Below, piece after piece: positions 55,613 to 63,833 of a DNA stretch of 64,000 nt (position 1 is its first letter; the number at the start of each line of letters is the position of its first letter). Both the position numbers and the translations under genes were made by a program. The notes beneath the pieces are model-generated. The model saw nothing but the letters and a program-made list of their open reading frames with translations, had not been told where the DNA came from and did not search any database. Location: assembly GCF_005930495.1 (NCBI RefSeq), contig NZ_SJEX01000018.1:1-64000 (forward strand), given 5' to 3'. This DNA comes from Modestobacter excelsi. GTDB taxonomy: Bacteria > Actinomycetota > Actinomycetes > Mycobacteriales > Geodermatophilaceae.

Positions 55613-56626
55613 GTGCTAGCCATCTCCTACAGCCAGCCCGGTGGTCCCGACGTCCTGCAGCTCGGGGACCGCCCCACTCCCGAACCCGGTCCCGGTGAGG
55701 TCCGGGTGCGCCTGGCCTTCTCCGGCGTGAACCCCACCGACTGGAAGTCCCGCAGCAAGGCCCAGCCCGGCCTCGGTGGGCAGGTCCCGAACCAGGACGG
55801 TTCCGGCACCGTCGAGGCCGTCGGCGAGGGCGTCGACCCGGTGCTCGTCGGCGAGCGCGTGTGGATCTGGGAGGCCGCCTACCAGCGGCCGCACGGCACG
55901 GCGGCCGAGCTCACCGTCGTCCCGGCCCGCCAGACGGTGCTGCTGGGCCCGGACCCGTCGTTCGAGCTCGGCGCCAGCCTCGGCATCCCGTTCCTGACCG
56001 CGCACCGCTGCCTCACCGTCGCCGAGTCACTGCCCGACCGGATCGGGCCCGGCACCCTCACCGGCCGCACCGTGCTGGTCCAGGGCGGCGCCGGCGCCGT
56101 CGGCAACGCCGCCGTCCAGCTCGCCCGCTGGGCCGATGCCACCGTCATCGCCACGGTCAGCGGCCCGGACAAGGCGCAGCTGGCCGCCAAGGCCGGCGCC
56201 GACCACGTGGTCGACTACCGGCAGCAGGACGTCGTCGGCGAGGTCCGGAAGATCGCCCCGCACGGCGTCGATGCCATCGTCGAGGTCTCCGCCGCCGCCA
56301 ACGCCGCCGTCGACGCGCAGGTCGTCGGGATGTACGGCTCGGTCGCGATGTACGCCGACGACGGCGGCGCCGAGGTGACCATCCCGGTGCGCGCCCAGAT
56401 GAACGCCAACGCGCGGTGGCAGTTCGTGCTGGTCTACACCGAGCCGCGGCGGGCCAAGGAGCTCGGCGTCGAGGACGTCAACGCGGCCGTGCTGGACGGC
56501 GCCGTCCGCGTCGGTGAGGACGCCGGGCTGCCGTTGCACGTCTTCCCGCTGGCCGAGACCGCCGCCGCCCACCAGGCCGTGCAGGACGGCGCCGTCGGCA
56601 AGGTCCTCATCGACGTCACCGCCTAG
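55613..56626 (+). CDS. NADPH:quinone reductase-like zinc-independent oxidoreductase
   Basis: A 337-aa MDR-superfamily enzyme: 'GPGEVRVRLAFSGVNPTDWKSR', 'VPNQDGSGTVEAVGEGVD', the NADPH motif 'VLVQGGAGAVGNAAVQLARW' and 'AHQAVQDGAVGKVLIDV'. The Cys ligands of zinc alcohol dehydrogenases are absent, placing it with quinone reductases. The start is GTG 55613. Its 3' end overlaps the convergent PAP2 gene by 11 bp. Confidence 0.88.
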   Translation: MLAISYSQPGGPDVLQLGDRPTPEPGPGEVRVRLAFSGVNPTDWKSRSKAQPGLGGQVPNQDGSGTVEAVGEGVDPVLVGERVWIWEAAYQRPHGTAAELTVVPARQTVLLGPDPSFELGASLGIPFLTAHRCLTVAESLPDRIGPGTLTGRTVLVQGGAGAVGNAAVQLARWADATVIATVSGPDKAQLAAKAGADHVVDYRQQDVVGEVRKIAPHGVDAIVEVSAAANAAVDAQVVGMYGSVAMYADDGGAEVTIPVRAQMNANARWQFVLVYTEPRRAKELGVEDVNAAVLDGAVRVGEDAGLPLHVFPLAETAAAHQAVQDGAVGKVLIDVTA

Positions 56627-57347
56627 CCGATCCGTTCTCCTCCCCGTCGCCTGCGGGGAGGAGGACGGCGCGCAGCAGGAGCAGCCAGGCCAGCGAGAAC
56701 ACCACGCCGGCCGCGACGTCGGTGGGCCAGTGCATGCCGCGGTAGAGCCGGCTGAGCAGCACGAACAGCGGCACGGCCACGGCCAGCGACCAGCTGAGGA
56801 AGCGCAGCCGGTGACCGGGCCGGGTGCGGGACAGGCCCAGCGCCAGCCCGACCCACAGCGCGACGCTGGCGGCCGTGTGGCCGGACGGGAAGCTGGACGT
56901 CGGTGGCGCGGCGTCCAGGTGCGGGATGGGCGGCCGGAGGCGGTCCAGGACGGCGGCGGCCAGCAGGAACAGCAGCGTCTCGCCGATCACGGCCAGCGCC
57001 AGGAACAGCGGCAGCCGGGGTCCGTGCCGCCGGAGCGCCAGCACCAGGCAGCCGGCGGCGGTGAGGGCGACGACGGTTGAGGTGGCGCCCAGCACCGTGC
57101 CGTAGTGGGTGATGCTGTTCCAGGTCGGGGTGCGGTGGGCCGCCACGGCGTTCTCGAAGTCCACCTCCTCCTGGTCTACCGGGCTCCCGTCGAGGACCCG
57201 GGTGATCAGCAGACCGAGTCCGAGGAGCAGCGCCTCGACCAGGACGAAGGCGCCGACCACCGCGCCGGTGAGCGTGCCGATCGTCGAGGAGCGGGCGCCG
57301 GCCAGCACCCCGGGCTGCGTCCGCCTCCGGGTGTCCGGGTCACTCAT
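56616..57347 (-). CDS. PAP2-family membrane phosphatase
   Basis: A 243-aa integral membrane phosphatase with about six helices. The three PAP2 motifs are 'LDRLRPPIPHLD', 'SSFPSGHTAASVAL' and 'SRLYRGMHWPTDV'. It probably dephosphorylates lipid phosphates such as undecaprenyl-PP or phosphatidic acid. ATG 57347 follows GAGGGCG. It is separated from the acyl-CoA dehydrogenase gene by a strong terminator. Confidence 0.88.
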   Translation of the reverse strand: MSDPDTRRRTQPGVLAGARSSTIGTLTGAVVGAFVLVEALLLGLGLLITRVLDGSPVDQEEVDFENAVAAHRTPTWNSITHYGTVLGATSTVVALTAAGCLVLALRRHGPRLPLFLALAVIGETLLFLLAAAVLDRLRPPIPHLDAAPPTSSFPSGHTAASVALWVGLALGLSRTRPGHRLRFLSWSLAVAVPLFVLLSRLYRGMHWPTDVAAGVVFSLAWLLLLRAVLLPAGDGEENGSARR

Positions 57348-57418
57348 CACGCCCTCCCCGCCCGGCCCCGCTGCGCGGGTGTGCGGAGACCCTGCCATCC
57401 CGGAGCCGCCGAGAGCAG

Positions 57419-57448
57419 CCTCGGGCACACGCCGGCGTGTGCCCGAGG
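57419..57448 (-). terminator. Perfect hairpin ending the leucine-catabolic genes
   Basis: CCTCGGGCACACG, loop CCGG, CGTGTGCCCGAGG: a 13-bp perfect stem, 3 bp beyond the acyl-CoA dehydrogenase stop on the minus strand. Confidence 0.85.
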
Positions 57449-57451
57449 GCC

Positions 57452-58606
57452 TCAGCCCAGGCCGAGCGAGCGGGCGATGAGCATGCGCTGCACCTCGCTG
57501 GTGCCCTCGCCGATCTCCAGGATCTTCGCGTCCCGGTAGAACCGGCCGACCGGGAACTCGTTCATGAACCCGTACCCGCCGTGCACCTGCGCGGCGTAGC
57601 GGGCGTTCTCCATCGCCATCTCCGAGCTGTACAGCTTGGCGATCGAGGCCTCGCGCTTGAACGGCTCGCCGCGCAGCATCTTCTCCGCCGCCCGGTAGTA
57701 GGCCAGCCGCGCGGTGGAGGCCCGCACCTCCATGTCGGCGATCATGAACTGCACCGCCTGGTTCTTCCCGATCGTCTGCCCGAACGCCTCGCGCTCGCCG
57801 GCGTACTTCAGGGACTCGTCCACGCAGCCCTGCGCGAGGCCGACGGCGAGCGCGGAGATGGCGATCCGCCCCTCGTCGAGGATGGAGAGGAACTGCGCGT
57901 ACCCGCGGCCCTGCTCCCCCACCAGGTTCTCCGCCGGCACCCGGACGTCGGTGAACGACAGCTCGCGGGTGTCCGAGGCGTTCCAGCCGACCTTGGAGTA
58001 CCGCTGACCGACGGCGAACCCCGGGGTGCCCGCGGGCACGATGATCGCCGAGATCTCCTTGCCGCCGTCGGGCTTGGTGCCGGTGACCGCGGTGACCGTG
58101 ACCAGGTCGGTGATCTCGGTGCCGGCGTTGGTGATGAACGCCTTGGAGCCGTTGATCACCCACTCGCCGTCCTCGAGCCGGGCGGTGGTCCGGGTGGCGC
58201 CGGCGTCCGAGCCGCCGCCGGGCTCGGTGAGCCCGAAGGCGCCCAGCGCCTCCCCGGCACACAGCCGGGGCAGCCACTGCTGCTTCTGCTCCTCGGTGCC
58301 GAACCGGAAGATCGGCATGGCGCCGAGGGAGACGCCGGCCTCCAGGGTGATCGCCACCGAGCTGTCCACCCGGGCGAGCTCCTCCAGGGCGACGCACAGG
58401 GTGAAGTAGTCCCCGCCCGAGCCGCCGTACTCCTCGGGGAACGGCAGGCCGAACAGCCCGAGCTCCCCCATCTGCCGCACGATGTCGGTCGGGAACTCGT
58501 CGCGCTCGTAGAACCTGCCGATCTGCGGGGCCACGACCTCGAGGGCGAACTCGCGGACGACCTTCCGCAGCGCCTCGGTCTCCTCGTCCAGCCGGTAGTC
58601 CAGCAC
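57452..58606 (-). CDS. Acyl-CoA dehydrogenase (isovaleryl-CoA dehydrogenase-like, FadE19 type)
   Basis: A 384-aa flavoprotein that oxidises acyl-CoA to enoyl-CoA. Motifs: 'GLFGLPFPEEYGGSGGD', 'ALGAFGLTEPGGGSDAGA', 'WVINGSKAFITNAG', 'YAAQVHGGYGFMNEFPVGRFYRDAKILEIGEGTSEVQRMLIAR', the last with a Glu in the EGTSE segment. Its place after accA1/accD1 matches the mycobacterial fadE19-accA1-accD1 order, so isovaleryl-CoA or another branched substrate is likely. GTG 58606 starts 2 bp after the accA1 stop. Confidence 0.9.
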   Translation of the reverse strand: MLDYRLDEETEALRKVVREFALEVVAPQIGRFYERDEFPTDIVRQMGELGLFGLPFPEEYGGSGGDYFTLCVALEELARVDSSVAITLEAGVSLGAMPIFRFGTEEQKQQWLPRLCAGEALGAFGLTEPGGGSDAGATRTTARLEDGEWVINGSKAFITNAGTEITDLVTVTAVTGTKPDGGKEISAIIVPAGTPGFAVGQRYSKVGWNASDTRELSFTDVRVPAENLVGEQGRGYAQFLSILDEGRIAISALAVGLAQGCVDESLKYAGEREAFGQTIGKNQAVQFMIADMEVRASTARLAYYRAAEKMLRGEPFKREASIAKLYSSEMAMENARYAAQVHGGYGFMNEFPVGRFYRDAKILEIGEGTSEVQRMLIARSLGLG

Positions 58607-58608
58607 GT

Positions 58609-60600
58609 CTACTCCTCCCCGCCGGGCGCCGGTGGGGTCACCACGGCCACCCGCTCGTCCAGCCGGACCTGGTGGCCGGCCGTCACCGGGAGCTCGGTGA
58701 CCGTCCCCGCGACCGGGGCGGTCAGCACGTGCTCCATCTTCATCGCCTCGACGACGAGCAGCGGGGTCCCCGCTGCCACCTCGTCGCCGAGGGACACCCG
58801 CACCACGGTCACCGTTCCCGGCATCGGGGCGGTCACCGTGCCGTCGGACCCGGCAGCGGCGTCCAGGGGCGCTAGCCGCTCGTGCTCACGCAGCGCCGCG
58901 ACGTGGCCGTCGACGGCCAGCCAGACGGTGCCCGCGGCGTGCACCGCGGTGACGTGGGTGGTCACGTCGTCCAGGGTCACGGCGAGCAGGTCGTCGTCCC
59001 GGCGGACCCGGGCGGCCATCGGGGCGCCGTCCGCGACCTGGACCTCGGCCGCAGCGGCCCGGCCGCGCACCCGGACGGTCACCGGCTCTCCGCCGGTCGC
59101 CTGCAGCCGCCGGACGGTCCAGGCCGGCTCCCCCAGCCGCCAGCCGGAGGTGTCGTCCCACGGGTCGGCGGCCCGGGCCGGCTCGGCCTCGAGCAGCAGG
59201 GCCAGCGCCGCGGCCGCGTAGACGTGCGGCGGGGGCGGGTCGGCGCGGGTCAGCGCCTCACCCCGCCGCTCGATCAGCCCGGTGTCCAGCCGGCCCGCGA
59301 CGACGTCGGGGTCGCTCAGCAGGTCGCGCAGGAACGTGGTGTTGGTGGCCACGCCGAGGACGGCGGTGTCGCCGAGGGCGGAGACCAGCCGCGCCCGGGC
59401 GGTCTCCCGGTCCGGCCCCCAGGCGATGACCTTGGCCAGCATCGGGTCGTAGTCGGTGCCGACGACCCCGCCCACCCGCAGCGAGCTGTCGACCCGGATC
59501 CCCGGGCCGGACGGCTCGAGCAGCCCGACGACGTCCCCGGCCTGCGGCAGGAACCCGCGGACCGGGTCCTCGGCGTAGACCCGGGCCTCGACGGCGTGCC
59601 CGTCCAGGACGACGTCGCTCTGCCCGATCGGCAGCCGCTCCCCCGCCGCGACCCGGACCTGCAGCTCCACCAGGTCCAGCCCGGTGACGCACTCGGTGAC
59701 CGGGTGCTCGACCTGCAGCCGGGTGTTCATCTCCAGGAAGAAGAAGTCGCTCGGGTTGCCGGCGTCGACGATGAACTCCACCGTGCCCGCGCCGGTGTAG
59801 CCGACCGCCCGGGCCGCCTCGACCGCCGCGCCGCCCATCCGGGCCCGCATGCCGGTGGTCAGCAGCGGCGAGGGCGCCTCCTCGATGACCTTCTGGTGCC
59901 GGCGCTGCAGGCTGCACTCGCGTTCCCCGAGGTGGACGACGGTGCCGTGCGTGTCGCCGAAGACCTGCACCTCGATGTGCCGGGAGTTCCCGAGGTAGCG
60001 CTCGACCAGGAGGGTGTCGTCGCCGAAGGAGCCGCGGGCCTCCCGGCGGGCACCGGCGATCTGCTCGGCGAGCTCGTCGGGGCCGCGCACCACCCGCATG
60101 CCCTTGCCGCCGCCGCCCGCGCTGGGCTTGAGCAGGACCGGGAAGCCGACCTCGATCGCGGCCTTCGCGACCTCGTCGTCGTCCATGCCGGGTTCGGTCC
60201 GCCCGGGGACGACGGGCACGCCGGCCGCCGCGACGGTCTGCTTGGCCCGGATCTTGTCGCCCATCGCCTCGATCGCGTCGACCGGGGGCCCGATGAACAC
60301 GATGCCGGCGGCGGCGCAGGCCCGGGCGAAGTCGACGTTCTCGGAGAGGAAGCCGTAGCCGGGGTGCACGGCCTGCGCGCCGGTGCGCCGGGCGGCGTCC
60401 AGCACCCGCTCGATGGACAGGTAGCTCTGCGCGGCCGGGGCCGGGCCGATCGGCACGGCGACGTCGGCCAGCCGGGTGTGCAGCGCGCCGGTGTCGGCGT
60501 CGCTGTGCACGGCCACCGAGCGGATGCCCATCCGCCGCAGGGTGCGGATCACCCGGACGGCGATCTCGCCACGGTTGGCGACCAGGACGGTCTCGAACAC
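58609..60600 (-). CDS. accA1: Acyl-CoA carboxylase biotin-carboxylase/BCCP subunit (AccA1-like)
   Basis: A 663-aa alpha subunit carboxylating its own biotin. The biotin carboxylase domain is at about 1-445 ('FETVLVANRGEIAVRVIRT', 'KPSAGGGGKGMRVV', 'FFFLEMNTRLQVEHPVTECVTGLDL'). A linker follows, then the biotinyl domain at the C-terminus with Lys in 'VVEAMKMEHVL'. It partners AccD1 as 3-methylcrotonyl-CoA carboxylase in leucine degradation (inferred from similarity and neighbours). GTG 60600 gives the canonical 'FETVLVANRGE' start; the frame continues upstream only as shadow. A biotin uptake operon lies at 19 kb. Confidence 0.92.
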   Translation of the reverse strand: MFETVLVANRGEIAVRVIRTLRRMGIRSVAVHSDADTGALHTRLADVAVPIGPAPAAQSYLSIERVLDAARRTGAQAVHPGYGFLSENVDFARACAAAGIVFIGPPVDAIEAMGDKIRAKQTVAAAGVPVVPGRTEPGMDDDEVAKAAIEVGFPVLLKPSAGGGGKGMRVVRGPDELAEQIAGARREARGSFGDDTLLVERYLGNSRHIEVQVFGDTHGTVVHLGERECSLQRRHQKVIEEAPSPLLTTGMRARMGGAAVEAARAVGYTGAGTVEFIVDAGNPSDFFFLEMNTRLQVEHPVTECVTGLDLVELQVRVAAGERLPIGQSDVVLDGHAVEARVYAEDPVRGFLPQAGDVVGLLEPSGPGIRVDSSLRVGGVVGTDYDPMLAKVIAWGPDRETARARLVSALGDTAVLGVATNTTFLRDLLSDPDVVAGRLDTGLIERRGEALTRADPPPPHVYAAAALALLLEAEPARAADPWDDTSGWRLGEPAWTVRRLQATGGEPVTVRVRGRAAAAEVQVADGAPMAARVRRDDDLLAVTLDDVTTHVTAVHAAGTVWLAVDGHVAALREHERLAPLDAAAGSDGTVTAPMPGTVTVVRVSLGDEVAAGTPLLVVEAMKMEHVLTAPVAGTVTELPVTAGHQVRLDERVAVVTPPAPGGEE

Positions 60601-60638
60601 CTCAGGCCCCACCTTCCGCGCGGGAAGCGGACCGGCCG

Positions 60639-60821
60639 TCAGGCCTGGCGGGTGCTCTTCGCGAGGACGAGGTCGGCCTTGCCGACCTTGACCAGCCGGC
60701 GCTTCTTGACGGTGTACCCGGGCGGCAGGTTGCCCTCGGCGAGCGCGCGCAGCGGGCACCGGCCGCAGCGCGGCTTGTCCTGGCAGCACTTCTTCTTGGG
60801 CATCTTGGCCGACTTCCCCAC
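60639..60821 (-). CDS. Small Cys-rich conserved protein, 60 aa
   Basis: It has 'MPKKKCCQDKPRCGRCPL' with four Cys (CC-x4-C-x2-C) followed by 'PPGYTVKKRRLVKVGKADLVLAK'. The Cys set could hold zinc or an Fe-S cluster. GTG 60821 sits 6 nt after TAACCT, the leaderless pattern; ATG 60803 is an alternative. It lies between accA1 and the divergent ferritin gene. I recall similar short proteins in actinobacteria without known function. Confidence 0.65.
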   Translation of the reverse strand: MGKSAKMPKKKCCQDKPRCGRCPLRALAEGNLPPGYTVKKRRLVKVGKADLVLAKSTRQA

Positions 60822-60919
60822 GCAGTGAGGTTAGCCATGCCTTCCCTACCCGTCGAGGCGTCGGGCGTGTCGCCCGCTACGGTCAGCAGGACGTCGTCCC
60901 ACCGCACCGAGGAGCAGCC

Positions 60920-61444
60920 ATGGCCGCCGACGCCTTCGTCGAGAAGCTGAACGAGCAGATCGGCCACGAGTTCGCCGCGCACCACCAGTACATCGCCATC
61001 GCCGTGTACTTCGACGAGCTGACCATGCCGCAGATGGCGCAGCTGTTCTTCGACCAGGCGCTCGAGGAGCGCAACCACGCGATGATGATGGTGCGCTACC
61101 TGCTCGACGCCGACGCGCCGGTGGCCATCCCCGGCGTCGTCGGTCCGGTCACCTCGTTCGAGGACGTCGTGGGCCCGGTCTCGCTCGCCCTGGAGCAGGA
61201 GAAGCGGGTCACCCAGCAGATCAACGAGCTCATCGGCATCGCGCGGCGCGAGAACGACTTCTCCTCCGACCAGTTCATGCAGTGGTTCATCAAGGAGCAG
61301 GTCGAGGAGGTCAGCAAGATGAGCGACCTGCTGGCCGTCGTCCGCCGGTCCGCCCACGACGTCGAGCAGATCGAGGACTACGTCAAGCGGGAGACCGCCC
61401 CCGAGGGCGTCGACCCGACCGCGCCGCGCATCGCCGGCGTCTGA
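60920..61444 (+). CDS. Ferritin (non-heme, BfrB/Ftn type)
   Basis: A 174-aa ferritin storing iron in a 24-mer shell. Ferroxidase-centre residues are visible: Glu in 'NEQIGHEFAAHHQYIAIAVYFD', Glu-Glu and His in 'FDQALEERNHAMMMV', then Glu in 'LALEQEKRVTQQINEL' and Gln in 'WFIKEQVEEVSKM'. ATG 60920 has GAGGAGC. TACGGT at 60878 could be its -10, giving a leader of about 30 nt. It is inserted between accA1 and accD1 on the opposite strand. Confidence 0.93.
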   Translation: MAADAFVEKLNEQIGHEFAAHHQYIAIAVYFDELTMPQMAQLFFDQALEERNHAMMMVRYLLDADAPVAIPGVVGPVTSFEDVVGPVSLALEQEKRVTQQINELIGIARRENDFSSDQFMQWFIKEQVEEVSKMSDLLAVVRRSAHDVEQIEDYVKRETAPEGVDPTAPRIAGV

Positions 61445-61451
61445 TGCCTGA

Positions 61452-61475
61452 GGGCCGTGTTGGCCGACATGGCCC
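61452..61475. repeat. ATGTTGGCCAACAT-type palindrome copy
   Basis: GGGCCGTGT, TGGCCG, ACATGGCCC between the convergent ferritin and accD1 stops. The arms pair with one G-T. It is a probable bidirectional terminator of the same family as 2203 and 40628. Confidence 0.65.
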
Positions 61476-61487
61476 TCCGGGACGACG

Positions 61488-63101
61488 TCACATCCGGAAG
61501 ACGCCATAGCCGACCTCCTCCAACGGGGCGTTGGCGCACGCGGACAGCGCGAGCCCGAGCACGGTCCGGGTCTGGGCGGGGTCGATGACCCCGTCGTCCC
61601 AGAGCCGGGCCGTGGCGTGGAACGGGTGACCCTGGTCCTCGTACTGGTCGCGGATCGGCGCCTTGAACGCCTCCTCGTCCTCCGCCGACCACTCCTGCCC
61701 GCGGGCCTCGAACCCGTCGCGGCGGACGGTGGCCAGCACGCTGGCCGCCTGCTCGCCGCCCATCACGGAGATGCGCGAGTTGGGCCAGGTGAACAGGAAC
61801 CGCGGCGAGTACGCCCGCCCGCACATCGAGTAGTTGCCGGCGCCGAACGAGCCGCCGATGACGACGGTCAGCTTGGGCACCCGGGCGGTGGCGACCGCGG
61901 TGACCATCTTGGCGCCGTGCTTGGCGATGCCGCCGGCCTCGTAGTCGCGGCCGACCATGAACCCGGAGATGTTCTGCAGGAACAGCAGCGGGATCTTCCG
62001 GCGGTCGCACAGCTCGATGAAGTGCGCGCCCTTGAGCGCGGACTCGCTGAAGAGCACGCCGTTGTTGGCGATGATCCCCACCGGGTGGCCGTGCAGCCGG
62101 GCGAAGCCGGTGACCAGCGTCTGCCCGTAGAGCGGCTTGAACTCGGCGAACCGGCTGCCGTCGACCAGCCGGGCGATGACCTCGCGGACGTCGTAGGGCG
62201 TGCGGGTGTCGACCGGGACGACGTCGTACAGGCTCTCCGCCGGGTACACCGGCTCCTCGACCGGCTCGACGTCCCACGGGCGGTGCTCGCGCGGGCCGAG
62301 GGTGCCGACGATCTGCCGGACGATCTGCAGCGCGTGCGCGTCGTCCTCGGCCAGGTGGTCGGTCACCCCGCTGACCCGGGAGTGCAGCTCACCGCCACCG
62401 AGGTCCTCGGCGGTGACCTCCTCCCCCGTCGCGGCCTTCACCAGCGGCGGGCCGCCGAGGAAGATCGTCCCCTGGTTGCGGACGATGACCGCCTCGTCGC
62501 TCATCGCCGGCACGTAGGCACCGCCGGCGGTGCACGAGCCCAGGACGGCGGCGATCTGCGCGATCCCGGCCTTGGACAGGTTGGCCTGGTTGAAGAAGAT
62601 CCGGCCGAAGTGGTCGCGGTCGGGGAAGACCTCGTCCTGGAGCGGCAGGAACGCACCGCCGGAGTCGACCAGGTAGACGCAGGGCAGCCGGTTCTGGAGG
62701 GCCACCTCCTGGGCGCGGAGGTGCTTCTTCACCGTCATCGGGTAGTAGGTGCCGCCCTTGACGGTGGCGTCGTTGGCGACGACGACGACCTCGCGCCCGG
62801 ACACCCGGCCGATGCCGGTGATGATGCCGGCGGCCGGCGCGTCGCCGTCGTAGAGACCGTGCGCGGCCAGCGGGGACAGCTCGAGGAACGGGCTGCCCGG
62901 GTCGAGCAGGGCGTCGACCCGCTCCCGGGGCAGCAGCTTGCCGCGCGCGGCGTGCCGCTCACGGGCCCGCTCACCGCCGCCGAGCGCCACCCGGGCCAGC
63001 TCGTCGGCCAGCCCGGTGGCCAGCGCAGCGTGGTGCGCGGCATTGCGCGCGGCCGCCGCCGGGTCCGCCGGCGGGGCACTGGAGAGCACCGGTGCGTCCA
63101 C
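61488..63101 (-). CDS. accD1: Acyl-CoA carboxylase carboxyltransferase subunit (AccD1-like, methylcrotonyl-CoA carboxylase beta)
   Basis: A 537-aa crotonase-fold carboxyltransferase. '[36 protein letters not shown]', '[28 protein letters not shown]', '[21 protein letters not shown]', '[17 protein letters not shown]' and '[28 protein letters not shown]' match MCC-beta rather than propionyl-CoA carboxylases. GTG 63101 lies 6 nt after TAACCT at the edge of a large operator palindrome, so it is leaderless and under TetR control. It works with AccA1. Confidence 0.92.
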   Translation of the reverse strand: MDAPVLSSAPPADPAAAARNAAHHAALATGLADELARVALGGGERARERHAARGKLLPRERVDALLDPGSPFLELSPLAAHGLYDGDAPAAGIITGIGRVSGREVVVVANDATVKGGTYYPMTVKKHLRAQEVALQNRLPCVYLVDSGGAFLPLQDEVFPDRDHFGRIFFNQANLSKAGIAQIAAVLGSCTAGGAYVPAMSDEAVIVRNQGTIFLGGPPLVKAATGEEVTAEDLGGGELHSRVSGVTDHLAEDDAHALQIVRQIVGTLGPREHRPWDVEPVEEPVYPAESLYDVVPVDTRTPYDVREVIARLVDGSRFAEFKPLYGQTLVTGFARLHGHPVGIIANNGVLFSESALKGAHFIELCDRRKIPLLFLQNISGFMVGRDYEAGGIAKHGAKMVTAVATARVPKLTVVIGGSFGAGNYSMCGRAYSPRFLFTWPNSRISVMGGEQAASVLATVRRDGFEARGQEWSAEDEEAFKAPIRDQYEDQGHPFHATARLWDDGVIDPAQTRTVLGLALSACANAPLEEVGYGVFRM

Positions 63102-63106
63102 GGGCA

Positions 63107-63158
63107 GAGGTTAACCACCGTTCACACTGTCGGTCCAGTGTGAACCGCGGTTAACCTC
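63107..63158. promoter_or_regulatory. 52-bp operator palindrome with mirror-image leaderless promoters
   Basis: GAGGTTAACC-ACC-GTTCACACTG (63107-63129) is repeated inverted as CAGTGTGAAC-CGC-GGTTAACCTC (63136-63158), 21 of 23 positions matching, around a 6-bp centre. Each half is itself a TetR-like site (GTTAACC-N3-GTTCAC). The outer edges form TAACCT -10 boxes 6 nt from GTG 63101 (minus) and GTG 63164 (plus). Confidence 0.85.
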
Positions 63159-63163
63159 TTCGC

Positions 63164-63763
63164 GTGACCTCCCAGCCGGACAGCGCGCTGCACAGCGACG
63201 CGGCGAACCCCTCGCGGCGGGAGCAGATCCTGCGCGCGGCGGCCCAGCTGTTCGCCGAGCGCGGGTCCCGCGCGGTGGGGGTGGACGACGTCGGCGCGGC
63301 CGTCGGCGTCACCGGCCCGGCGATCTACCGGCACTTCGCGAGCAAGGACGCGATGCTCGCGGAGATGCTGCTGCGGATCAGCGAGCGGCTGCTGGCCGGC
63401 GGCACCGAGCGGATCGCCGCGGCCGGCGGCTCACCCGCCGCCCAGCTGCGTGCGCTGGTCGACTTCCACGTCGACTTCGCGCTGGACAACCCCGCGCTGA
63501 TCACCGTGCAGGACCGGGACCTGGGGGCGTTGAGCGACCCCGACGCCCGCCGGGTGCGCCAGCTGCAGCGCAGCTACGTCGAGGAGTGGGTCGCCGTCCT
63601 CACCCGGCTGCACCCGGACGCGTCGACGGCCGCCTGCCGGGCGCGCGCGCACGCGGTGTTCGGCCTGATCAACTCCACGCCGCACAGCGCCGGCCGGCTG
63701 GCCCGCCCCGCGATGGCCGCCCTGCTCGCCGACATGGCAGTCGCCGCCGCGACTGCCAGGTGA
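63164..63763 (+). CDS. TetR-family regulator of the accD1 leucine-catabolic genes
   Basis: A 199-aa TetR protein: 'RREQILRAAAQLFAERGSRAVGVDDVGAAVGVTGPAIYRHFASKDAMLAEMLLRI' is the HTH, with a helical ligand domain after it. It is divergent from accD1 across a 62-bp gap filled by the large palindrome, so it probably represses both genes and responds to an acyl-CoA. GTG 63164 is 6 nt from its -10 box. Confidence 0.9.
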   Translation: MTSQPDSALHSDAANPSRREQILRAAAQLFAERGSRAVGVDDVGAAVGVTGPAIYRHFASKDAMLAEMLLRISERLLAGGTERIAAAGGSPAAQLRALVDFHVDFALDNPALITVQDRDLGALSDPDARRVRQLQRSYVEEWVAVLTRLHPDASTAACRARAHAVFGLINSTPHSAGRLARPAMAALLADMAVAAATAR

Positions 63764-63767
63764 CGGG

Positions 63768-63833
63768 CTGGAACGGCCCCGTCCAGAGGCTCGCCCCGAG
63801 CGTGCGAGGGGGTGAGGAGGACGGGGTCCTCCC
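63768..63833 (-). repeat. Intergenic hairpin repeat, copy R5
   Basis: On the minus strand it starts just after the stop of the last gene: GGGAGGACCCCGTCC, a diverged core CCCTCGCACGCTCGGGG, then GGACGGGGCCGTTCCAG. The arms CCCCGTCC and GGACGGGG pair. It lies between convergent genes. Confidence 0.7.
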
